From the NCBI GenBank assembly GCA_048527645.1, contig DBGFNI010000036.1, forward strand, positions 1-21,036: a stretch of DNA of 21,036 nucleotides, read 5' to 3'. Made by a program: the position numbers and the translations under genes. Each line of letters opens with the position of its first letter. The stretch's first letter is position 1. Source of the stretch: HGM12669 sp048527645 (GTDB lineage Bacteria; Bacillota; Clostridia; Oscillospirales; CAG-272). Of the stretch, positions 14,402-21,036 are shown piece after piece. The notes under the pieces were generated by a model that was given only the letters and a program-made list of their open reading frames with translations, had not been told where the DNA came from and searched no databases.

Positions 14402-15481
14402 ATGGTACATGAATCTGTTTTATCGTGTCTGCCGCATGCGGAATGTTATTTTGCGGCATGCAACACCCCGGACGGGTTTGCAAGCCTCTTTGCCGATATT
14501 TTTTCGCCGCGCGTGATGTCTCGTATCTTTATCCTCAAGGGAGGACCGGGCACCGGAAAGTCAAGCATGATGCGCCAAATCGCCAAAGCCGCGGAGGAAA
14601 AAGGCCACCGCGTGACCTATTATTATTGCTCTTCCGATACAGACTCCCTGGACGGGATTGTCATCCGTGACATCGGAACCGCCGTGCTCGACGGCACAGC
14701 GCCCCATATGACCGACCCGCTCTATCCGGGTGCCGTGGAGCAGATCGTCAATTTGGGACAGTTTTTCGACGTGCCGCAGCTGCGCTATCACCGGGAGCAA
14801 ATCGCCCGGTACGGCAAATTGCAGAAAAAGCTGTATCAGCGTGTATACACCTATCTGAAAAACGCAGATAACTGCATGCAGATCTGCCGCCAGATCTGTG
14901 CACAGGCATTTTTGCAGGAAAAGGCGCAGGGTGCGGTTGAAAGACTGCTTCGAAAAATCCCGCACAGCGGCGAACCCGTTTATGAAAAAGCATATGTCAC
15001 GGCGATCGGTACAAAAGGGATCGTACATTTTGAAACCTTTGACCGTATGGCAGAGAAGAAAATATATGTGATCAACGGGCACGGCGGCGAAGCGCTGCTC
15101 TTCTCCCTGCTCGAAAAAAGTCTGAAGAAAAAAGGCATATCGCACACGCGTCTGATCGCGCCGGAAAACCCGAACGGCGCGGAGGGCTTTTGGATTCCGC
15201 AGGCAAAGCTGCTCATCCGGCTCCACCGCGGAGAGACAATCTGCGCAGAGGACAAAACCCTCAACATGGAGCGCTTTTATTGCAGCGAGATGCTGCGGGA
15301 AGAAAAAGCCGCTCTGCGGCAAAGCCGCGGCGAAGCCGTCCGCGCGCGCGCCCTGGCGCTCGGGCTGCTGGCACAGATCGCCGATGTCCATACCCGCCTG
15401 GAGGCCATCTACATTGCCGCCATGGATTTTTCCGGCGTGCAGCAGAACACGGAAGATCTGATCAAAGCACTGCCCCTGTAG
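14402..15481 (+). CDS. PRK06851-type P-loop ATPase-like protein with degenerate second half
   Basis: The 359-residue product resembles the uncharacterised PRK06851 family of Firmicutes (family recalled, not searched). The N-terminal half has Walker A LKGGPGTGKSS (45-55), then YYYCSSDTDSLDGIVI and DGTAPHMTDPLYPGAVEQIVNLG, segments typical of that family. The family usually has a second P-loop domain. Here the equivalent strand reads VINGHGGEALLFSLLEKSL (223-241), which lacks GxxxxGK[ST], so only one nucleotide site is likely. The frame is open far upstream inside the Clp gene, but the ATG at 14402 follows GAGGA by about 10 bases. It starts 67 bases after the Clp gene without a clear promoter, suggesting co-transcription. 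The molecular role is unknown. Confidence 0.72.
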   Translation: MVHESVLSCLPHAECYFAACNTPDGFASLFADIFSPRVMSRIFILKGGPGTGKSSMMRQIAKAAEEKGHRVTYYYCSSDTDSLDGIVIRDIGTAVLDGTAPHMTDPLYPGAVEQIVNLGQFFDVPQLRYHREQIARYGKLQKKLYQRVYTYLKNADNCMQICRQICAQAFLQEKAQGAVERLLRKIPHSGEPVYEKAYVTAIGTKGIVHFETFDRMAEKKIYVINGHGGEALLFSLLEKSLKKKGISHTRLIAPENPNGAEGFWIPQAKLLIRLHRGETICAEDKTLNMERFYCSEMLREEKAALRQSRGEAVRARALALGLLAQIADVHTRLEAIYIAAMDFSGVQQNTEDLIKALPL

Positions 15482-15515
15482 CAAGCCGTCTTTGCAATCG
15501 GACAAAACGCCTTTG

Positions 15516-15573
15516 CCGGACGCAAAAGAAGCTGTCAGACAGTTCCTCTTTTTGTGTCCGGTTTTTCTTTTTT
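15516..15573 (+). terminator. intrinsic terminator after the P-loop gene
   Basis: CCGGAC (15516-15521) pairs with GTCCGG (15556-15561), and the stem extends inward through CAAAA with TTTTG. An inner hairpin is formed by CTGTC and GACAG. TTTTTCTTTTTT follows. Confidence 0.88.
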
Positions 15574-15646
15574 CTCCGAATTCGTCCAAAATTGTAAAAA
15601 AGACGTAAAAATATTTCTTCTTCCCCGGATTTTTCTCGGCAAAATC

Positions 15647-15675
15647 TTGTAAAGCAATCAAAAACGTGATATAAT
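15647..15675 (+). promoter_or_regulatory. sigma-A promoter of the phosphomutase-lepB-rbgA run
   Basis: TTGTAA (15647-15652) and a perfect TATAAT (15670-15675) have a 17-base spacer. The start codon is 37 bases downstream of the -10 box. It is the only clear promoter I find ahead of the genes up to thrC. Confidence 0.85.
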
Positions 15676-15712
15676 GAAATGAATGATAACTGCAATACAA
15701 GGAGAGGTTCCG

Positions 15713-16927
15713 ATGAAATACTTAGTGGTACTGGCAGACGGCATGGCCGATTATCCCATCGAGTCACTGGGCGGAAAAACGCCCATGGAGGCGGCAAAGA
15801 AGGATTTGATGAACCGTCTGGCACAAAAATCTCTGGTGGGCACCGTGTCCAACGTGCCCGAAGGAATGGTTCCCGAAAGTGACACGGCAAACCTGGCGGT
15901 CATGTCCTACGATCCGAAGATTTACTCCAAGGGGCGCTCCCCGCTGGAGGCGGTCAGCATGGGACTGGACATGCAGGAAAACGAAACCGCCATCCGCTGC
16001 AATGTGGTCACACTCAGCGACCAAGGAGAAAGCTGCTATGCCGACCGGATCATGCTGGATCACAGCGCAGATGAAATCACGACCGAAGAGGCGGACAAAC
16101 TGATTGCAACCATCGAGCAGGAGCTGGGCAACGACATGCGCCATTTTTACACCGGCGTCAGCTACCGGCACTGCCTGCTCTGGAAAGACGCGCCCGCATT
16201 CACCAATTTCATGCGTCCGCATGATATCATCGGCAAGCGCATCGGCGAATATCTGCCCCACGGAGAGAACAGCGAGGAATATCTGGCGCTGACTGAAAAA
16301 AGCTTTGATATTCTGAAAAACCACCCGGTCAATCTTGCCCGCATGGAGCGTGGCCTGAAGCCCGCCAATTCCATCTGGCTGTGGAGCCCCGGCAAAAAGC
16401 CCGCACTGCCCTCCTTCACGGAAAAATGGGGGCTGCGCGCTGCTGTCATTTCCGCGGTTGATCTGATCAAGGGCATCGGCATCTGCGCCGGCATGACCTC
16501 CATTGACGTGGCGGGCGCAACCGGCAATATTCACACCAATTTCAAGGGAAAGGCAGACGCCGCCATTCAGGCGTTTGCAGACGGATATGAATATGTTTAC
16601 ATCCATGTTGAGGCGCCGGACGAAAGCGGCCACCGCAACGAGCTGGATAACAAGATTCTTTCCGTGGAAAAGATCAACGACCTGATTCTTGCACCGACAT
16701 ACGAATATCTGTGCTCCTGCGGCGAGCCCTTCAAGATTCTGGTGCTCCCGGATCACCCCACGCCGCTTTGTCTGCGCACCCACTCCATGGAGCCTGTGCC
16801 TTTCATGATCTACTCCTCCGAAAAGGAGGAAAACGGCGTTGAAATCTTCACAGAGCAAAGCGCCGCAGATAAGCAGTTTTACATACCCCACGGGCAGGAT
16901 CTGATGAATTACTTTATCGAAAAATAA
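15713..16927 (+). CDS. archaeal-type 2,3-BPG-independent phosphoglycerate mutase or proposed homoserine kinase
   Basis: The 404-residue protein belongs to the alkaline-phosphatase superfamily group that includes archaeal ApgM. It shows LADGMADYP (residues 7-15, metal Asp), PESDTANLAV with the likely nucleophile Ser near 57, VEAPDESGHRNE, and DHPTPLCLRTHS near the C-terminus. Bacterial members include a group annotated as proposed homoserine kinase, because they occur with threonine-pathway genes where thrB is missing. Here thrC lies about 2.6 kb downstream on the same strand. Whether it acts in glycolysis or makes O-phosphohomoserine cannot be decided from the sequence alone. AAGGAGAGG precedes the ATG; the frame extends upstream to 15683, but that start lacks a good ribosome site. 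Confidence 0.85.
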   Translation: MKYLVVLADGMADYPIESLGGKTPMEAAKKDLMNRLAQKSLVGTVSNVPEGMVPESDTANLAVMSYDPKIYSKGRSPLEAVSMGLDMQENETAIRCNVVTLSDQGESCYADRIMLDHSADEITTEEADKLIATIEQELGNDMRHFYTGVSYRHCLLWKDAPAFTNFMRPHDIIGKRIGEYLPHGENSEEYLALTEKSFDILKNHPVNLARMERGLKPANSIWLWSPGKKPALPSFTEKWGLRAAVISAVDLIKGIGICAGMTSIDVAGATGNIHTNFKGKADAAIQAFADGYEYVYIHVEAPDESGHRNELDNKILSVEKINDLILAPTYEYLCSCGEPFKILVLPDHPTPLCLRTHSMEPVPFMIYSSEKEENGVEIFTEQSAADKQFYIPHGQDLMNYFIEK

Positions 16928-16941
16928 GGGGATCGCATATC

Positions 16942-17547
16942 ATGAATGCTGAAGTTCAGCCCAAAAGTGCCAAGCAAACGCCGCCCTCTTACAAGGTTCC
17001 CAACTGGATTGAGGGCGTATATGAAGTCGTAGAATCCGTCGCACAGGCGGTCGTCGTCGCCATTCTTCTGCTCTCGGTGTTCTTTCGGATTTCCATCGTT
17101 GACGGCGAGTCCATGCTGCCGACGCTGCAGGACCGCGACACCCTGATTATCTCAAATTTTCTCTATGAGCCAAAGCAAGGCGACATTGTCGTGGTGCAGC
17201 CGATGACCCAGCAGATGCAAAAGCTGATTATCAAACGTGTGATCGCGACTGAGGGACAGGTTGTGGATATTGACCCCGCCACCTGGACCGTCACCGTTGA
17301 CGGCGAGCCGATTGCAACGCCGCGGGAAGACTATATCCTGTATACAGAAGGGTATTCCATGGTCACGGGAAACATCTCGTTTCCGCACACCGTCCCCGAA
17401 GGCAAGGTTTTTGTCATGGGTGACAACCGCAACAATTCCACCGATTCCCGCTTCACATCAGTCGGAGACATAGACAAGCGGTTGGTCGTCGGACACGCGC
17501 TGTGCCGCGTTCTGCCGTTTAGCAACCGGAAGAGCCTGCTGTCATAA
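16942..17547 (+). CDS. lepB: type I signal peptidase
   Basis: This membrane protease removes signal peptides from exported proteins at the outer face of the membrane. The 201-residue product has one membrane helix (about 33-50), the catalytic Ser57 in GESMLPTL, Lys98 in KLIIKRVIATEG and the GDNRNNSTDSR box (160-170), the layout of Gram-positive SipS-type enzymes. AAGGGGA lies about 11 bases before the ATG, and the gene starts 14 bases after the phosphomutase stop. The lepB-rbgA-rnhB-yraN order is common in Firmicutes, where rplS often stands first; here the phosphomutase gene takes that place. Confidence 0.95.
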   Translation: MNAEVQPKSAKQTPPSYKVPNWIEGVYEVVESVAQAVVVAILLLSVFFRISIVDGESMLPTLQDRDTLIISNFLYEPKQGDIVVVQPMTQQMQKLIIKRVIATEGQVVDIDPATWTVTVDGEPIATPREDYILYTEGYSMVTGNISFPHTVPEGKVFVMGDNRNNSTDSRFTSVGDIDKRLVVGHALCRVLPFSNRKSLLS

Positions 17548-17581
17548 GCACAAACATCATCTGCACAAAGGAGGTAGCGGC

Positions 17582-18451
17582 ATGCCGTCAGAAATCATCC
17601 AGTGGTTTCCCGGTCATATGGCGAAAACCCGCCGTCTGATCACAGAGAATTTACAGTATGTCGATATCGTGGTGCAGCTGTTGGACGCGCGGATTCCGCG
17701 CGCGTCCGAAAATCCCGAAATCACGCGTCTGGTCGGCGCCAAGCCGCTTTTGACCCTGCTGACCAAATCTGCTCTTGCCGACCCGGCTGCCTGCCGCCAA
17801 TGGCTCTCCTATTATGAAGCACAGGGGAGGCGGGCAATCTTTTTGGACAGCATCACCGGCTACGGGCTGGATCGCTTTCAGGCGGCAGTGGAAGATATTT
17901 TACAGCAGAAAAGACAGCGCTATGCCGCACGCGGCATGGAGGGGCGGACGCTCAAGGCAATGATTGTCGGCATCCCCAACGTCGGCAAATCCTCGCTGAT
18001 CAACCGCCTGTCCGGCTCCAAAAAGGCCAAGGTGGAAAACCGTCCGGGCGTCACCGTCGCAAAGCAGTGGGTAACCACCGACATCGGGCTGCAGCTGCTG
18101 GATATGCCGGGCGTGCTGTGGCCGAAATTTGAAGATCAGCGCGTCGGTGAATTTCTCGCCATGACCGGCGCAATCAAAGATCAGATTCTGGATGCAGAGC
18201 GCATTGCCATCGCTTTGTGCGGCGCACTGCGAAAAACGGCGCCCGCGCAGCTGTGCGCGCGCTATAAGCTGGGCGAGATCGGACAGTATGACGGGATGGA
18301 AGACTGGGAACTGTTTGAAGTGATCGGCAAAAAACGGGGCTTTTTGGTCCGCGGCGGCGAAATCGACGCCGAACGTACCGCCAAAATGCTTCTGGATGAA
18401 TTCCGAAGCGCCAAAATCGGTAAAATCACCTTGGAATTACCCGGAGAATGA
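17582..18451 (+). CDS. rbgA: ribosome biogenesis GTPase RbgA (YlqF)
   Basis: RbgA is a circularly permuted GTPase required for late 50S subunit assembly. The 289-residue product has the family start QWFPGHMAKTRR, then VQLLDARIPRASENP, G1 GIPNVGKSS (130-138), the G2 Thr in NRPGVTVAKQW, G3 DMPG (174-177) and the C-terminal RNA-binding region with MTGAIKDQILDAE. The G4 motif, normally NKxD and located before G1 in this fold, reads TKSA (61-64): both the Asn and the specificity Asp are replaced. A perfect AAGGAGGT ribosome site precedes the ATG by 7 bases. It starts 34 bases after lepB, and rnhB follows after 4 bases. Confidence 0.94.
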   Translation: MPSEIIQWFPGHMAKTRRLITENLQYVDIVVQLLDARIPRASENPEITRLVGAKPLLTLLTKSALADPAACRQWLSYYEAQGRRAIFLDSITGYGLDRFQAAVEDILQQKRQRYAARGMEGRTLKAMIVGIPNVGKSSLINRLSGSKKAKVENRPGVTVAKQWVTTDIGLQLLDMPGVLWPKFEDQRVGEFLAMTGAIKDQILDAERIAIALCGALRKTAPAQLCARYKLGEIGQYDGMEDWELFEVIGKKRGFLVRGGEIDAERTAKMLLDEFRSAKIGKITLELPGE

Positions 18452-18455
18452 CATC

Positions 18456-19055
18456 ATGCTGGACTGGAATATCGAAAATGACATATACAGCCGCGGCTAT
18501 CACGCCGTGTGCGGCTGCGACGAAGCGGGGCGCGGCCCCCTGGCAGGTCCGGTGGTTGCCGCCGCAGTCATCCTGCCTCACGGGCTTTGCATCGAAGGGC
18601 TCAACGACTCTAAAAAGCTCTCGGAGAAAAAGCGGGATGCGCTGTTTGCGCAAATCACCGATCAGGCCGACGCATATGCCGTCGCCTGTGCCACCGAGGA
18701 GGAGATCGATCAGCTGAACATTCTCAATGCTTCTCTGCTCGCGATGCGCCGTGCGGTGGAGCGCCTCTCCCTGCCGGCGGACTTCGCGCTGATTGACGGC
18801 AACCAGTCCCGGGGCTTCACGCTGCCGACCATGACCGTCGTCGGCGGAGACGGCAAGTCGCCGTCCATTGCCGCGGCGTCTATTCTTGCCAAGGTCACGC
18901 GGGACAGAATGTGCATGGAGTTGGACGAGAAATACCCGCAGTACGGCTTTGCCAGACACAAGGGCTATCCGACCCGGGAGCACATGGAGCTGGTTCGCAA
19001 GCTCGGACCCTGCCCGGCACACCGGCGCAGCTTCTTGAAATTTTTAGAGCGGTGA
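18456..19055 (+). CDS. rnhB: ribonuclease HII
   Basis: RNase HII cuts the RNA strand of RNA-DNA hybrids and removes misincorporated ribonucleotides. The 199-residue product has GCDEAGRGPLAGPVVAAAV with catalytic Asp22 and Glu23, LNDSKKLS, Asp114 in ALIDGNQ, SIAAASILAKVTRDR and YGFARHKGYPT. The frame is open from 18396 within rbgA, but the ATG at 18456 follows CCGGAGAA and gives the normal N-terminus. The gene lies 4 bases after the rbgA stop, and its own stop overlaps the GTG start of yraN, indicating translational coupling. Confidence 0.95.
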   Translation: MLDWNIENDIYSRGYHAVCGCDEAGRGPLAGPVVAAAVILPHGLCIEGLNDSKKLSEKKRDALFAQITDQADAYAVACATEEEIDQLNILNASLLAMRRAVERLSLPADFALIDGNQSRGFTLPTMTVVGGDGKSPSIAAASILAKVTRDRMCMELDEKYPQYGFARHKGYPTREHMELVRKLGPCPAHRRSFLKFLER

Positions 19056-19456
19056 AAGACACAAAGACGTTGGGCGATCTGGGAGAAACGATTGCGGCAC
19101 GTTATCTCAAACGCCGTTTTTATCGGATTTGCGCAAGAAATGTCAGCGCGCCGCACGGAGAAATCGACATTGTCGCCTGCAAGGCAGACACCCTTGTGTT
19201 TGTCGAGGTCAAGACGCGCACGGCGGGACGGCAATATCAAACGGCGGCAGCCGCCGTCGATTCCGCCAAGCAAAAGCATCTGCTGTCTGCCGCGCGGCAC
19301 TATCTGCTATCACACCCCACAAAGCGGAAAATCCGTTTTGATGTGATTGAAATCTATGTAACACAGCAGGAGCGCGACCGACTCCTCTCGAAAAAGCGCA
19401 TCGGCTTTTCCCGCATCGGAAAGGTTCATCATATTATCAACGCGTTTTCTTCCTGA
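19052..19456 (+). CDS. yraN: YraN (UPF0102) endonuclease-like protein
   Basis: The 134-residue product has the restriction-endonuclease-like core of the UPF0102 family: LGDLGETIAARYL, then HGEIDIVACKADTLVFVEVKTR, giving acidic and lysine residues (Glu37, Asp39, Glu52, Lys54) in the usual ExD...ExK pattern. The biological role of the family is not settled. The GTG start at 19052 overlaps the rnhB TGA by 4 bases. The frame is open upstream to 18911, but that part lies in rnhB and does not resemble the family. It is the last gene of the tight lepB-rbgA-rnhB-yraN block; a 94-base gap precedes thrC. Confidence 0.9.
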   Translation: MKDTKTLGDLGETIAARYLKRRFYRICARNVSAPHGEIDIVACKADTLVFVEVKTRTAGRQYQTAAAAVDSAKQKHLLSAARHYLLSHPTKRKIRFDVIEIYVTQQERDRLLSKKRIGFSRIGKVHHIINAFSS

Positions 19457-19480
19457 CGCGGCGATTCTTGCTGCGAGTCC

Positions 19481-19532
19481 GCCGGCGCTTTGACCGGCAA
19501 TCAACCTGACAATCATCGCCGCTTTCGCGGCG
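19481..19532 (+). promoter_or_regulatory. two GC-rich hairpins before thrC
   Basis: GCCGG (19481-19485) pairs with CCGGC (19494-19498), and CGCCGC (19517-19522) pairs with GCGGCG (19527-19532) around TTTC. No T-run follows, so neither is a standard terminator. The second ends only a few bases before the GGAGGAG ribosome site. The 94-base gap has no convincing promoter (TTGACC at 19490 lacks a spaced -10) and no T-box. Confidence 0.35.
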
Positions 19533-19550
19533 GAACGGAGGAGATATACT

Positions 19551-21036
19551 ATGCATTACATCAGTACAAGAGGCGGCACAACCGCCGCAGACGGGCTGCA
19601 CAGCGCCGACGCCATCAAAAAAGGTCTTTGCGCGGACGGAGGGCTGTTCATGCCGGAGCAAATTCCGCAGATCGGCAAATATGATCTGGTCAAGCTCTCC
19701 ACCATGACCTATCCGCAGCGCGCAGCGTTCATCATGGGAAAGTTTCTCACCGATTACGATCCCGCCGAACTGTTAAACGACTGTACCGCCGCGTATGACG
19801 AGAGCCGCTTCCCCGGCGGGCCCGCACCGCTTCATACCCTGACTGAACACAACCGCGTGCTGGAGCTGTGGCACGGCCCAACCTGCGCGTTTAAAGACAT
19901 GGCGCTGCAAATCATGCCAAAGCTCCTCTCTCGCTCCCTCGCCATCACCGGCGAAAGCAAGGACGCCTTCATTCTGGTTGCAACCTCCGGCGACACCGGC
20001 AAGGCAGCACTGGAAGGATACCGTGACGTGGATCGCGTCCGCATCATGGTATACTACCCGGTCGACGGCGTGAGCAAAATGCAGAAATTGCAGATGGCAA
20101 CACAAGAGGGAAACAATGTCTCCGTCTGCGCGATCCGCGGCAATTTTGACGACGCGCAAAGCGGTGTCAAGGCGATCTTTTCCAACGCGGACGCCGCACA
20201 GGCACTGGCAGAAAAAGGCCTGTTCTTCTCCAGCGCCAATTCAATCAACTGGGGTCGGTTGGTGCCGCAGATTGTCTATTATTTCTCCGCATACGCGGAT
20301 CTGTTGGAGAGCGGCGCGCTGCGCCTGGGCGATCCGATCAATGTCTGCGTCCCCACCGGCAATTTCGGCAATATTTTTGCCGCATATCTCGCCAAGCAGA
20401 TGGGACTCCCGATCGCAAAATTCATCTGCGCCTCCAACCAGAACAACATCCTGACTGACTTCTTCCGCACCGGCTGCTATGACCGCAACCGCGCGTTCCA
20501 CACCACCATTTCACCCTCCATGGATATTCTGATCTCCTCCAATCTTGAGCGATATCTGTACCTGCGCGCAGGCGCCGAAAAGACCGCGCAGTATATGGAG
20601 CAGTTGCGCCAAACCGGAAAATACACGGTTGCGCCTGAGATTTTTGCCGATATTCAAAAGGAATTCTGCGGCTACTATTGCGATGAGGAAAACACCCGCG
20701 CAACCATCCGCGAAACATATGAGGCACACCGCTATCTGATCGATCCGCACACCGCCGTCGCGGTATCCTGCGCGCAGCAGTATCAGCAGCAGACACAGGA
20801 CGACACCCTGACGGTCATTGCCTCCACCGCCAGCCCCTACAAATTCCCCGCAAGTGTGCTCGGCGCGCTTTCAAAGAACGTGCCGGAAGATGAATTTGAA
20901 GCACTGGAAGCCCTGCATCAAAAAACGGGCACCCCGGTTCCCGCACCGCTGTCCGCACTGCGCACCAAGTCCGTTCGCTTCGATACGGTCATCGACGCAA
21001 CGCAGATGCTGGAGCAGACGCTTTCTGCCGCAGAAT
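19551..21036 (+). CDS. thrC: threonine synthase (3' end beyond window)
   Basis: This PLP enzyme converts O-phosphohomoserine to threonine. The open frame runs 495 codons to the window edge without a stop. The long-form threonine synthases of about 490-500 residues are this size, so only a few codons are probably missing. Visible features are the N-terminal MHYISTRGG, GLFMPEQIP, the PLP lysine Lys115 in HGPTCAFKDMALQ, LVATSGDTGKAAL, SSANSINWGRLVPQIVYY and VPTGNFGNI. GGAGGAG precedes the ATG by 8 bases. It lies downstream of the yraN block on the same strand. Its substrate would be made by a homoserine kinase, which makes the phosphomutase-family protein at 15713-16927 of interest. Confidence 0.96.
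   Translation, partial: MHYISTRGGTTAADGLHSADAIKKGLCADGGLFMPEQIPQIGKYDLVKLSTMTYPQRAAFIMGKFLTDYDPAELLNDCTAAYDESRFPGGPAPLHTLTEHNRVLELWHGPTCAFKDMALQIMPKLLSRSLAITGESKDAFILVATSGDTGKAALEGYRDVDRVRIMVYYPVDGVSKMQKLQMATQEGNNVSVCAIRGNFDDAQSGVKAIFSNADAAQALAEKGLFFSSANSINWGRLVPQIVYYFSAYADLLESGALRLGDPINVCVPTGNFGNIFAAYLAKQMGLPIAKFICASNQNNILTDFFRTGCYDRNRAFHTTISPSMDILISSNLERYLYLRAGAEKTAQYMEQLRQTGKYTVAPEIFADIQKEFCGYYCDEENTRATIRETYEAHRYLIDPHTAVAVSCAQQYQQQTQDDTLTVIASTASPYKFPASVLGALSKNVPEDEFEALEALHQKTGTPVPAPLSALRTKSVRFDTVIDATQMLEQTLSAAE

Noticed and set aside
14561..15700. Minus-strand open frame of 379 codons opposite the P-loop gene
   Set aside because: It crosses the plus-strand terminator and shows no domain; the plus-strand product has a clear Walker A.
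15764..16891. Minus-strand open frame of 375 codons opposite the phosphomutase gene
   Set aside because: It is a shadow of a well-conserved gene and has no supporting signals.
1..21036. CRISPR array, tRNA/rRNA genes, insertion sequences or prophage
   Set aside because: I found no regularly spaced repeats, no transposase or integrase domains, and no recognisable structural RNA genes.

Overview
The window looks like a chromosomal housekeeping segment from a low-GC-lineage (Firmicutes) anaerobe of the class Clostridia, probably an Oscillospiraceae/Ruminococcaceae-type gut bacterium with an unusually GC-rich genome (about mid-fifties percent by eye). The basis is the combination of HPr kinase, ROK glucokinase, a FeoB-associated Cys-rich peptide, the lepB-rbgA-rnhB-yraN order and strong AGGAGG-type ribosome binding sites. 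Intergenic regions are AT-rich and carry near-consensus sigma-A promoters. I see no rRNA, tRNA, CRISPR array, insertion sequence, phage gene or origin. The species assignment is inference.

Layout. 1-580 (-): xpt, with a consensus promoter and a leader containing an intrinsic terminator but no purine riboswitch core. 945-1643 (+): a papain-like amidase-domain protein with a proline-rich tail. 1809-1973 (+): a 54-residue FeoB-associated Cys-rich membrane peptide starting at TTG, followed by a large terminator shared with the convergent maeB. 2099-4668 (-): fumC-maeB, overlapping by 4 bases (fumarate to malate to pyruvate). 4780-6817 (-): glk and hprK, each with its own promoter; glk has a CcpA cre-like site in its leader. 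7076-9348 (+): trpS and a TagO/WecA-type GT4 transferase. 9492-10646 (-): three small genes of unknown function in one apparent operon. 10741-11847 (+): a YfcE-type phosphoesterase and a small two-helix membrane protein, closed by a strong terminator. 12007-15481 (+): a Clp AAA+ protein whose second ATPase domain has lost its catalytic residues, then a P-loop protein of the PRK06851 type whose second P-loop is also lost. 15713-21036 (+): a run of same-strand genes: an archaeal-type phosphoglycerate mutase / proposed homoserine kinase, lepB, rbgA, rnhB, yraN and thrC, the last cut by the window edge.

The genes cover purine salvage, C4-acid and glucose metabolism with its HPr kinase sensor, tryptophan charging, envelope polymer initiation, protein secretion, ribosome assembly, RNA-primer removal and threonine synthesis. 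The least ordinary items are the Clp protein with a dead second ATPase ring but an apparently retained pore loop and ClpP-binding tripeptide, the three-gene unknown operon, the unclassified xpt attenuator, the possible phosphomutase-family homoserine kinase paired with thrC, and an RbgA GTPase lacking the NKxD motif. No defence system or other large novel cluster is apparent.
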